From Erythroxylum novogranatense (Eukaryota > Streptophyta > Magnoliopsida > Malpighiales > Erythroxylaceae), in the NCBI GenBank assembly GCA_029891385.1, contig CM057228.1:70881523-70945522 (forward strand): 64,000 nucleotides of DNA. The letters are read 5' to 3'. Below the pieces are notes generated by a model. That model made no database searches. It saw nothing but the letters and a program-made list of their open reading frames with translations, and was not told where the DNA came from. Each line of letters starts with the position of its first letter. Position 1 is the first letter of the stretch. The position numbers and the translations under genes were made by a program. Below, one piece after another: positions 19,452 through 29,830 of the stretch.

Positions 19452-20036
19452 CCAACTATGCAAGATGATTCTATTGACCATGTGAATGCAGTTGGTGGTG
19501 TTTTTAATGCTAATCCACAGAGAAAGTATGATCCTACTCTCAAACCTACAATCCGGGATGGAGAGATCACCCCAACCTTCACTATGGGAATCCTCAGCAA
19601 CCACCTATGCATAATGGATCAAGAGCACCCAACCCCAATGGATTTCAACTACAACCGAACATTCCCAGAACTATGCCGCCACCTTCTAACCCTTCTTCTT
19701 CTTCTAATCCTTCTTTGAATTAGATTACGGATATGATGAAAACTATGGCATCTAACACCTTGTCTATGCAGCAAAATTTCATGTCTTTTCAACAAGATTA
19801 TAAATCTTTTCAGCAGGAGACAAGGTCGGGTATCCAAAACCTTGAGAGGCAAATGGGACAGTTGGCATCTAACCTTGGAAAAATGTAGGACCAAAATTCT
19901 GGAAAATTGCCATCCCAAGGGATGCAAGGCAAGGAAAGTGCTTTTGCACTTAAGCTAAGGAGTGGTAAGGAGATTGGAGACAAAGTGATTATTGTGGATG
20001 AAGAGGATGAGTTGGAGGCTGAAAATAACAACTGAG
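19452..20036 (+). pseudogene. Athila gag C-terminal fragment
   Basis: DHVNAVGGVF opens the fragment. After a one-base shift the frame reads TYNPGWRDHPNLHYGNPQQ, a hallmark of Athila Gag. A stop lies near 19,720. Then come SIQ-like coiled wording (RSGIQNLERQMGQLASNLG), a stop in GKM*DQN, and ALKLRSGKEI, the conserved Athila Gag end motif. Start and capsid core are missing. Confidence 0.85.
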
Positions 20037-20063
20037 AACCAGCAACACTACCCTCTAAGTGTT

Positions 20064-20575
20064 GAAAAGACATCTAAGTGTGTGTGAACATTAGAGACAT
20101 GAAACTAAGAGGGCTAACACTTAGCCAATTTTCACAAACACAAGTTTAATCAATGAGCTTGGGCTTATTTTATCTTATAAAGGGCATGTGGACTTCTTTT
20201 AGGCTTTTTCATGGGCTGATTTGCATTAAGTATGCATGTGCTTAATTAAAAAAGTCATGTGCATGTTTTATTTTAAGGAACCAAGCTTGTGGGCCTAGTT
20301 TAAAAGCCCAATTCGCCCCTCTTAAGTTAGTCTTTTATTTTTTTTTTGGTTTTCTTATCCTATTTGGACTAGGACTAGTCAATTTTAATTAGTTTGAAGC
20401 CCAATCCATATGGGATTTGTTCTTGGCAATTTGTTTCAAGAAGGCTTTTTGATATTTTGGGCTTTCTTTAGGGTTTTAGGTTATCTTTGTTAGGGTTTAC
20501 ATTTTAAAGGATATTTAAACCCTTAGTTTAGACATGAACACGAGGTTTAGAGAGATCAATAAAATTAGAAAGCAT
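20064..20575 (+). repeat. CR-A LTR fragment (plus)
   Basis: It follows the CR-A LTR from AAGACATCTAAGTGTG through the TATTTAAA box and AATAAA to AGAAAGCATT, then turns into an inverted LTR. It is more diverged than other copies. The first ~180 bases and the U5 end are missing. Confidence 0.82.
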
Positions 20576-21259
20576 TTTATTGATCTCTCTAAACTCGTGT
20601 TCATGGCTAAACCTCGTGTTCATGTCTAAAGTAAGGGTTTAAATATCCTTTTAAAATGTAAACCCTAACAAAGATAACCTAAAAAATCCTAAAGAAAGCC
20701 CAAAGTATCAAAAAGGCCTTCTTGAAACAAATCTGCCCAAGAACAAATCCCCCATGGATTTGGGCTTCAAAACTAATTAAAATTGACTAGTCCTAGTCCA
20801 AATAGGATAAGAAAACCATAAAAATAGAAGACTAACTTAAGAGGTACGAATTGAGCTTTTAAACTAGGCCCACAAGCTTGGTTCCTTAAAACAAAACATG
20901 CACATGACTTTTGTTAATGAAGCACATGCACACTTAATACAAATCAGCCCATGAAAAAGCCTAAAAGTAGTCCATATGCCCTTTATAAGATAAAATAAGC
21001 CCAAGTCCATTGATTAGACTTATGCTCTTGAAAATTGGCTAAGTGTTAGCCCTCTTGGTTTGATGCCTCCAAAGTGCGTACACACTTAGGTGTCTTCCTA
21101 AGCTTTTCCCCAAGCTTGATCAACAAAACTTCTTGAACTTCTTGTGAAATCAAAGCTTGTACATAAATCTGAAATTGTGCTTTGAGCTTGTTGGAGCGTG
21201 ACCTTGTAATTGGACCTATTGGCATCCTCAAGTCTCCATTGCCTTGGTGAGTTGTATCA
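20576..21259 (-). repeat. CR-A 3' LTR of A5 (truncated)
   Basis: It runs on the minus strand from TGATACAACTCACC to the AATAAA region, meeting the plus-oriented fragment head to head. A local ~20-bp duplication of CTCGTGTTCATG lies at about 20,594-20,633. Confidence 0.86.
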
Positions 21260-22300
21260 TTCCCTCCCTCCTTAAAAGGATTCGTCCTCGAATCAAGACC
21301 TACATTATCAAAGGAGATAAATCAGAAACATTAAAAGTAGCACTAACACTATACTCTCCTAGCAAATCCACCCTATAGGCATTGTCATTGATGCGTTCAA
21401 GCACTTGAAAAGGACCATCCCCTCTAGGATCAAGCTTGGACTTCCTTTGTTTAGGAAATCTCTCCTTCCTGAAGTGCACCCAAACCCAATCTCCAGGTTC
21501 AAATTTCATCTCCCTACGCCCTTGATTGGCTCTTTGAGCATACTTCTTGTTCTTTTCCTCAATGTGCTGCCTAGCTTTCTCATGTATTGTCTTAACCAAT
21601 TCGGCCCTTTGCTGTCCATCTACATTAACAAACTCATTCAAGAGTAAAGGCAACAAATCCAATGGAGTTAATGGGTTAAAACCATACACAATCTCAAATG
21701 GAGAATAGCCTGTAGAAGAATGAATGCTTCTATTATATGCAAACTCAATCAAAAGCAAACAATCATCCCAAGCTTTAAAATTTTTACCCACAACAGCACG
21801 CAATAAAGATCCTAAGGTTCTATTAACCACTTCAGTTTGTCCATCTGTTTGGGGATGACAAGTTGTAGAAAACAAAAGCTTTGTTCCCAATTTATTGCAT
21901 AGAACACGGCAAAAGTGACTTAAAAACTTAGAATCCCTATCTGAAACAATGGTTCTAGGAATGCCATGCAACCTAACAACATCCCTAAAAAACAAATCAG
22001 CAACATGTGTAGCATCATCAGATTTATGACATGCAATAAAATGAGCCATTTTACTAAATCGATCAACTACAACAAAGATGTTATCACGTCCTTTCCTAGT
22101 CCTAGGCAATCCATAGATATATCAATCCAAGGGCTAATAGGGACAGGTAGAGGCGTGTACAACCCATGTGGTTGCACCTTGGATTTGGTATGCCTATAGG
22201 CTACATAACTAGAGCAAACTCTTTCAACATCCTTTTTCATGTTAGGCCAAAAAAAAATGCTCCTGTAATATGTCAAGTGTTTTAGCAATACCAAAATGTC
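21260..22300 (-). pseudogene. CR-A integrase (A5)
   Basis: The HHCC finger is partly present ([10 protein letters not shown]; the first Cys of the CxxC pair reads as SSYVAYRH, so both later Cys are Tyr). A frameshift lies near 22,250. The catalytic core is open from 22,109 to 21,300: [39 protein letters not shown], then the GPY/F-like module. A base missing near 21,316 shifts the last part before the polypurine tract. Loss of zinc-binding Cys suggests decay. Confidence 0.83.
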
Positions 22301-23813
22301 CCATTAAACCTCCATCATGAGACTCCCTAGCAAGCATCTCACGCATAGAACAAGTAGGAATACATAGTTTATTATCTCTAAACAAATATCCATCATTCCT
22401 ATAAAACTTTTGAAAAGCAACTTGTTCACATGCATCATACACATTAGCAAAGTCAGAATCTGATTTGTACAAATCTTTTATATACTCAAACCCAATCAAC
22501 TTAGAACTAAGAGAAGAGATTAGAGCATACCTCCTAGACAATGCATCAGCGATCACATTTTCTTTACCTTGCTTGTGTTTCACAACATATGGAAATGCCG
22601 CTATGAACTCCAGCCACTTAGCATGTCTTTTATTTAACTTACCTTGGCCTTTAAGATGCTTCAAACTCTCATGATCAGTGTGAATCAAGAATTCAGGAAA
22701 AACATCTCTATACTCCTGCAAAAGACAAACAACACTACTAGACAAAGAAGGGTCAAGGTCAGATTCATTAAAATAGGCTTGCTTGTACAAAAGTACAAAC
22801 AAACATCTCCTTTCCACATAAGCAACCCTTACATCTCTCATTTTTGCATAGAAGTTTTGTTTCTTTCTACCCTCTCTCTCATTTGGGCCTTTTAATTCAA
22901 TTTCTTTTGAGGCCTCTTTCCCCACTTTTCTTCTCTCAGTCTCAACCTCACTTTCTCTCTTTTCTTTTGATTTAGATTTCTGCTCCCCTTTTGCAAGGTT
23001 CTCAACCTTCCCTTCAAATTTTGTATTATCATGCTTTTCTTGAAGTTTTTCATCTTGGCTTTGTTGCATTGCCTCCATACTCCTTTTTAATTGCATTTGG
23101 TCCTCATATACCTCTTTTGGTGCCAATGGAGCAAGAACAAATTTCTGATCTCCCATAGTAAATGAATACCTATTCTTAAAACCATCATGTAACACTCTTC
23201 TATCATATAGCCAAGGTCGACCGAGCAATAAATGACAAGCACGCATAGGTACAACATCACAAAGTACTTGATCATAATACTTCCCAATGGAGAAAGATAC
23301 AAGGACTTGTTTATTTACCTTGATTTCCCCCATGTCATTCAGCCATTGTAGTCTGTATGGCCTAGGGTTTTTCAAGCACTCCAACCCTAGTTTTTCTACC
23401 ATCAATGTGCTAGCCACATTAGTGCAGCTTCCCCCATCAATGATCAGGCTACAAATCTTCTCATTCACTAGGCATCTGGAATGAAAAATATTTTCCCTTT
23501 GCTCAATTCCATCTTCCTTCAATTGAGCATTCAAAACTCGCCTAGTAACAAGTAATTCACCCCTAGGTGCATCCTCAACTTCCACATCAGAACAATCTTC
23601 CAACTCAGGCATGGAAGCCAAATCATCTTCTTCATCTTCAGACACAATTTCTTCATCTTCCACATCATTATATTGATCTTCATACTCATAGCACACAGGA
23701 GTTAGCTCCCTAGTATTTTTCCTCCTTGTTGCACCATTAGATGAAGCCTCTCTTTGTAAATTCCTAATGGCTTGATCTTGTCTATCAAATTTATCATTGA
23801 CATCCCTGAACAT
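22242..23813 (-). pseudogene. CR-A fused frame (A5): gag edge, protease, RNase H end, integrase finger
   Basis: This 523-residue frame keeps the gag N-terminal end (MFRDVNDKFDRQDQ), an acidic linker, complete protease (IIDGGSCTNVAS; LLGRPWLYDRR) and the charged linker. It then jumps from DVFPE directly to [16 protein letters not shown] of RNase H. The Gag core, CCHC knuckle, whole reverse transcriptase and most of RNase H are deleted in frame. The first gag part (23,930-23,832) is separated by a CAA-to-TAA stop. It is the longest open frame with intact CR-A protease. Confidence 0.83.
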
Positions 23814-23831
23814 GTTTTCAATCCTTTGGAA

Positions 23832-23930
23832 TTAATGTTGCATAGCCTCCAAAGTAAAGAATGTGTGTTGATCAGCCTCACTATTCTTTTCATCCTTGTC
23901 ACTACCTTTACTATCCTTTGAATTGGTCAT
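23832..23930 (-). pseudogene. CR-A gag N-terminus (A5)
   Basis: The ATG at 23,930 opens MTNSKDSKGSDKDEKNSEAD and ends at TAA where relatives have Gln (QHQFQRIE). It continues in frame into the fused gene at lower coordinates. Confidence 0.82.
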
Positions 23931-24869
23931 TATGTAAAACCTGCAAAAACACGTTAGAATAGCTCCTCACACACTCCCTCACGTGTTTCTCCCTAAATCA
24001 GATTGGATACCCTCGTGTTTCACTCAAGAAGATGGCTTTTACCCTCAAATGAGCTTACACACTCTTGCCTTTTACCACTTTAGATTATAGCACAGTTTTA
24101 CTTGTCCAGATCAATCACTACCAACCAAATAAGCACAACAGCAACGTAATTCAAAAGGAAAGCAACGAATACCAAAATAAAGGAAGAAAAACACAAAGCT
24201 AGATGCAATTTAATGTAAAGGAAACTTTGAAGACGAAAATAAACACATAGTAGATGGAGAAAACGTATGTGAACGATTTTTGGTGCCAATTGAGCAATAT
24301 GAAACAAGATTACTCAATTCAAGTGTAATGGAAACAAAAAGGACAGCAAACAAAAAAAACAACCAAAGAGTGCAAGAAAAGACGAAACTATGAATTGAAC
24401 TCAACCCTAAACCCAAATTAACAAGAACATTCCAATCTGCCCCAATTACTCAAGAACTTAAAGATAAGCAATTATATCAAAGACACGTTCTGAGCGAAGA
24501 ACGTAAATCTTGAAACAAGAAAGTGTTTCTTGGTGCAAGAAAACAAGTCTGGATGAGTTTCTTTAATGAAGGATGTGTTCTTGATGAATCTTGAATAATA
24601 AAGAAACGAAATTAAAGAATTCTTGAATGATCAGATTCGTTCTTGATGAATCTTGCAAGCAAATCAACTCAAACTCACAAAGATTCACAATCTTGATTTT
24701 CTTTTTTAACTTCTTTCTTTCTTTTCTTCTTTTCTTTCTTTCTTTCTTTCTTTTCTTTTTTTTTTTTCTTTCTTTCTTTCTTTCTTCTTTTTCGAATTTT
24801 AATGATGAACTAACTATAATAATCAAGAACAAACAGAAAATTAAAGATAAAGATTGAATTTAAAACCTA
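23931..24869 (-). other. CR-A leader of A5 with pyrimidine-strand tract
   Basis: Non-coding leader, inverted. The tract near 24,708-24,793 is the complement of the purine run at 909-1029. No gene is seen. Confidence 0.75.
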
Positions 24870-24883
24870 GGCTCCGATACCAA
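24870..24883 (-). promoter_or_regulatory. Primer binding site of A5
   Basis: TGGTATCGGAGCC on the minus strand, three bases from the LTR end. It differs slightly from the A1 and A2 sites. Confidence 0.8.
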
Positions 24884-24886
24884 AGA

Positions 24887-25789
24887 TGATACTGACAACA
24901 ACCTAGAATCAATGTCTAGATCACCTCTGTTTCAATGATTGTTCCCAAACCTAAATTCAATCAATCTAACAAGACCCTTCACCCCAAAATAGCAAGGAAT
25001 TGGTAACAAAGAGTATAAGATATTAGGAATTGAATTAACATACAAGTTAGAACTTACTTGATAAGTTGCATCAATCCTTAAGGTAAAAAAGCAAGAATCT
25101 CAATTCTCTCTTGAAGAATGCTTTCTAATTTTATTGATCTCTCTAAACTCGTGTTCATGGCTAAAGCAAGGGTTTAAATATCCTTTGCAATGTAAACCTA
25201 ACAAAATAACCTAAAAAACCCTAAAGAAAGCCCAAAGTATCAAAAAGGCCTTCTTGAAACAAATCTGCCCAAGAACAAATCCCACATGGATTTGGGCTTC
25301 AAAACTAATTAAAATTGACTAGTCCTAGTCCAAATAGGATAAGAAAACCATAAAAATAGAAGACTAACTTAAGAGGTACGAATTGGGCTTTTAAACTAGG
25401 CCCACAAGCTTGGTTCCTTAAAACAAAACATGCACATGACTTTTTTAATGAAGTACATGCACACTTAATACAAATCAGCCATGAAAAAGCCTAAAAGTAG
25501 ACCATATGCCCTCTATAAGATAAAATAAGCCCAAGTCCATTGATTAGACTTATGCTCTTGAAAATTGGCTAAGTGTTAGCCCTCTTGGTTCGATGCCTCC
25601 AAAGTGCATACACACTTAGGTGTCTTCCTAAGCTTTTCCCCAAGCTTGATCAACAAAACTTTTTGAACTTCTTGTGAAATCAAAGCTTGTACATAAATCT
25701 GAAATTGTGTTTTGAGCTTGTTGGAGCGTGACCTTGTAATTGGACCTCTTGGCATCCTCAAGTCTCCATTGCCTTAGTGAGTTGTATCA
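24887..25789 (-). repeat. CR-A 5' LTR of A5
   Basis: 903 bp from TGATACAACTCACT (25,789) to CAGTATCA (24,887) on the minus strand. It carries the tail motif GPITRSRSNKLKTQ, TATTTAAA and AATAAA. The sequence beside it (AACAAAGATGCTATC) is CR-A integrase of A6. Confidence 0.9.
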
Positions 25790-26430
25790 AACAAAGATGC
25801 TATCACGTCCTTTTCTAGTCCTAGGCAATCCTAACACAAAATCCATAGATATATCAATCCAAGGACTAATAGGGACAGGTAGAGGCGTGTACAACCCATG
25901 TGGTTACACCTTGGATTTGGCGTGCCTACATGCTACACAACTAGAGCAAATTCTTTCAACATCCTTTTTCATGTTAGGCCAATAAAAATGCTCCTGTAAT
26001 ATGTCAAGTGTTTTAGCAATACCAAAATGTCCCATTAAACCTCCATCATGAGACTCCCTAGCAAGCATCTCACGCATAGAACAAGTAGGAATACATAGTT
26101 TATTATCTCTAAACAAATATCCATCATTCCTATAAAACTTTTGAAAAGCAACTTGTTCACATGCATCATACACATTAGCAAAGTCAGAATCTGATTTGTA
26201 CAAATCTTTTATATACTCAAACCCAATCAACTTAGAACTAAGAGAAGAGATTAGAGCATACCTCCTAGACAATGCATCAGCGATCACATTTTCTTTACCT
26301 TGCTTGTGTTTCACAACATATGGGAATGTCTCTATGAACTCCAACCACTTAGCATGTCTTTTATTTAACTTACCTTGGCCCTTAAGATGCTTCAAACTCT
26401 CATGATCAGTGTGAATCACGAATTCCTTTG
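25790..26430 (-). pseudogene. CR-A RNase H end and integrase N-terminus (A6)
   Basis: It reads on the minus strand from [20 protein letters not shown] through [14 protein letters not shown] (RNase H end) and the integrase finger [10 protein letters not shown]...[10 protein letters not shown] to GKDSIF-like wording, where A5 interrupts it. The finger residues are intact. It joins the orphan gag at 26,430 at a shared GGCCATAGATAA. Confidence 0.85.
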
Positions 26431-26889
26431 GCCATAGATAATAAAGATGGCAAGAGTGATGGGAGTGAAGAGGACCAACAAAATACTTTCTTTACTCTTG
26501 AAGCAATGCAAAATCAATTCAAGAGAATAGAGACTATGTTCCTTGAAGTCAAAGACAAGTTCGAGCAGCAAGATAGAAACTTTGAAAGAAAAGATAGACT
26601 TCTTAGAACTATTCAAGCTGAATCTTTAGGGAATAATGGGCCAAGAAGAAGAGAGAACCCTCCACTTCATAATCATTATCACTATAAGGAGGAGCAAGAT
26701 GAAGATGGATTTGATGAGGAAGAGTGGTATGGAGCTCGAAACAATGCAATAGGTGGTAGAGGAGATAGAGGCCGAAATAGAGGTAGTTATAGAGGAAGAG
26801 CTGAAAGAGGCAGAGAGGAGGAAGAGACTGAAAGAGTAGATAGAAACATTGGCAGCATCAAAATGAAGATGCCGTCATTTCAAGGAAGG
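26431..26889 (+). pseudogene. Orphan gag N-terminus of an unassigned CR-type family, with Arg/Gly-rich segment
   Basis: The open stretch reads [33 protein letters not shown], an acidic part and an Arg/Gly-rich stretch (GGRGDRGRNRGSYRGRAERG). It ends at RNIGSIKMKMPSFQGRN, the start of the conserved gag core. No ATG belongs to it; the joint with A6 replaced the start. CR-A and CR-B Gags lack the Arg/Gly stretch, so it may be CR-C or CR-D Gag, whose gag is otherwise unseen here. The core and zinc knuckle are cut off by CR-B LTR at 26,890. Confidence 0.75.
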
Positions 26890-27334
26890 AATGGTACTTT
26901 AAGTGAGTTCTCCCAATTGGACTCCATGTGGGCCTTTGGACACTTTATGTTGGGCTTCAAGGAATAAGACAATGCCTCTTGGACCTTTATGGGATGAAAT
27001 CTAACTCAACAATATGGGCTCTATCTCTTGAAGGTCTTATATTAAACAATTCAATGCCTACTTCATTGCTTTGGCCCTAGCTCTTGTCATTGGGCCTCCA
27101 ACATCTTGTAATGGATCTTTAGGAACATGAAACTTGAATGTTGGGCCTTTGATATGGGAATTTCGTTCATCCCCTTGCCTTAAATATTTAGACTTCAAAT
27201 CTGATCCAATTTCAGCTCCTAAGCCTCCTTTTGCAAGCTCATGTCCATGCAAGTCACGTCCTAGGCTTCCTTGAGGCAAATCACGCCATGGATGCTTCTC
27301 TTCTTGTCTTTCACATGCCCATGGTTCTTCATCA
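26890..27334 (-). repeat. CR-B 3' LTR of B1 (truncated)
   Basis: Starts TGATGAAGAACC on the minus strand after the polypurine tract and ends at about 26,890, joined to the orphan gag. The tail frame keeps [12 protein letters not shown]. Confidence 0.86.
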
Positions 27335-28440
27335 TTCCTCCTCCTCAAAAGATTAGTCCTCGAATCTGCAACATCAAAGAGGGATAAATCAGATACATTG
27401 AATGTAGCAATCACATTACCATAGGAGCTAGGCAAATCAATTTTATAAGCATTATCATTAATCCTTTCTAAAACTTGAAAAGGGCCATCTCCTCTTGGTT
27501 GTAGCTTAGATTTCCTTTGTTCTGGAAACCTCTCCTTTCTCAAGTGCACCCAAACCCAATCACCGTGTTCAATATGACACGCCTTCGCTTTTATTAGCTT
27601 GCTTTGCATATTGTTCATTTCTCTTCTCAATGTTGGCTCTAACTTTAGCATGCAACTCCTGCACAAATTTAGCTTTTTTCATACCGTCAAAGTTAGTAAA
27701 CTCATTAGAAGACAATGGAAGAATTTCCAAAGGAGTCAAAGGATTAAACCCATAAACAATCTCAAAAGGAGAAAATTGAGTAGAAGATGAAGAGCACGAT
27801 TATAAAGCAAACTCAATGTGTGGGAGACACTTTTCCCAATTCTTCAAGTTCTTTTGGATGATCGCACGCAACAATGTTGTCAAAGTTCTATTTACCACTT
27901 CAGTTTGACCATCCGTTTGAGGATGTGCAACAGTAGAAAACAAGAGTTTAGTGCCAAGTCTATTCCATAGAGTTCTCCAAAAGTGACTAAGAAATTTCAC
28001 GTCTCTATCACTCACAATAGTCTTTGGCAACCCATGCAATCTTACAACGTCTTTAAAGAACAAGTCAGCAACATGAACAACATCATTGGTTTTAGAACAA
28101 GCAATAAAGTGAGCCATCTTGCTAAATCGATCAACCACCACAAAGATACTATCCTTTCCACTAGATGATCTAGGCAATCCAAGCATAAAGTCCATAGATA
28201 TATCAACCCAAGGATGAGAGGGGTCGGTAATGGAGAATATAAACCATGTGATTGAACCTTAGATTTTGCATGCCTACAAGTAATACATTTAGCACAAATA
28301 GAAACAACATCCTTTCTCATGTTAGGCCAATAAAAATGTTCATGCAAAAGAGCTAAAGTTTTCTCAACACCAAAGTGACCCATCAATCCACCTCCATGTG
28401 TCTCTCTAACAAGTAATTCACGCATAGAGCAAGATGGAAT
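27335..28440 (-). pseudogene. CR-B integrase (B1)
   Basis: The finger is intact ([10 protein letters not shown], then [11 protein letters not shown]). The first catalytic Asp is in [13 protein letters not shown], the second in [14 protein letters not shown] and Glu in [13 protein letters not shown]. Frames break near 28,190, 27,800 and 27,600. The GPY/F-like [20 protein letters not shown] follows, then the SRTNL end; a base missing in the purine tract gives RRRND. The frame continues into the LTR to 27,058. Confidence 0.85.
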
Positions 28441-29300
28441 GCAAAGTTTATCCTTTTGAATAGAAATCCATCAAATCTATAGAAATTATCATTACCATGT
28501 TTTCACAAGATTTCCAAATTTCTGCAAAGTCACAATCAAATTCATACATGCCTTTCAACATCTCAAAACCAAGTAATCTAGCATGCATAGAGCTAAGAAG
28601 AGAGTATCTCCTAGAAAGAGCATCAGCCACAATGTTTTCTTTCCTTGTTTATGTTTAATAACATAAGGAAAAGTTTCAATAAATTCCAACCACCTAGCAT
28701 GTCTCTTGTTCAATTTACCTTGGGACTTTAGAAATTTCAAACTTTCATGATCAGAGTGAATGATAAATTCTTTTGGCCATAAGTAATGTTGCCAAGTCTC
28801 TAAAGACCTTTTTAAAGCATACAACTCTTTATCATAAGTGGAGTAATTCAAAGCAGCACCACTTAGTTTTTCACTAAAATAAGCAATGGGTTTAGAATCT
28901 TGCATTAAAACAGCACCAATGCCTATTCCAGAAGCATCACATTCAACCTCAAAAACTTTAGAAAAATCAGGAAGAATAAGAAGAGGAGCATTGGTCAATT
29001 TTTCTTTCAAGGTATTAAAAGCAACCTCTTGTGAATCACCCCATTTAAAAATCACATTCTTTTTTACCAATTCATTCAAAGGGGCTGCAATGGTAGAGAA
29101 ATACTTCACAAATCTCCGATAGAAGCTAGCCAAGCCATGGAAGCTTCGAACCTCATTTGCATTCTTGGGAGTTGGCCATTCTCTAATTGCTTTCACTTTC
29201 TCTTCATCAACTTGAAGTCCTTTAGCACCTACAATAAAACCAAGAAACACAACAAGATCCATGCAAAGGAACATTTTCTAAATTGGCATAAAGCTTATTT
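28441..29300 (-). pseudogene. CR-B reverse transcriptase end and RNase H (B1)
   Basis: From [20 protein letters not shown] and [15 protein letters not shown] through the tether to RNase H ([18 protein letters not shown] with its catalytic Asp; [37 protein letters not shown]). A one-base change breaks the frame near 28,640 after KHKQGK and another near 28,450. Unlike A1 and A4, this part is not deleted. Confidence 0.85.
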
Positions 29301-29830
29301 TCTCTTAAAAGTTCAAACACATCATTCAAGTGTTTCACATGTTCGCCTAAACTCCTAGAATACACTAGAATATCATCAAAATAGACGACCACATACTTTC
29401 CAATAAAAGGACGAAACACATGATTCATCAAACTCATGAAAGTACTAGGTGCATTAGTCAAGCCAAAAGGCATAACTAACCACTCATACAACCCAAACTT
29501 AGTTTTGAAAGCGTTTTCCACTCATCACCCTTTTCATGCGAATTTGATGATACCCACTTGAAGTTCAATTTTAGAAAATATACAAGCACCATGCAACTCA
29601 TCAAGCATATCATCTAAACGAGGGATAGGTAACGATATTTCACCGTGATTTTATTGATGGCTCTACAGTCAACACACATTCTCCATTTGCGATCTTGCTT
29701 AGGAACAAGTATAAGCGGCACAAGACACGGCTCAAGCTTTCTCTCACAAAGCCCTTTTCATAAGCTCTTCAACTTGTCTTTGGATCTCCTTAGTTTCTTC
29801 CGGATTGGCTCTATACGCAGCCTATTCGAA
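29301..29830 (-). pseudogene. CR-B reverse transcriptase core (B1), frameshifted
   Basis: The palm with YFDD is at 29,372-29,383 and [13 protein letters not shown] is just upstream. The fingers region (29,520-29,830), including the DCRAINKI and PRLDDM equivalents, is disrupted by several small indels. The intact version is at 50,845-51,096. Confidence 0.8.

Larger units (their letters stand above)
20576..25789 (-). mobile_element. CR-A element A5 (minus), internally deleted
   Basis: On the minus strand: 5' LTR (25,789-24,887), primer site (24,883-24,870), leader with purine tract, gag start (23,930), fused remnant gag-pol, polypurine tract and a 3' LTR (21,259 to about 20,576) lacking its end. 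It sits in the integrase gene of another CR-A copy (A6). Its 3' flank is lost, so no target duplication can be tested. It lacks the gag core and reverse transcriptase and could move only in trans. Confidence 0.87.
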
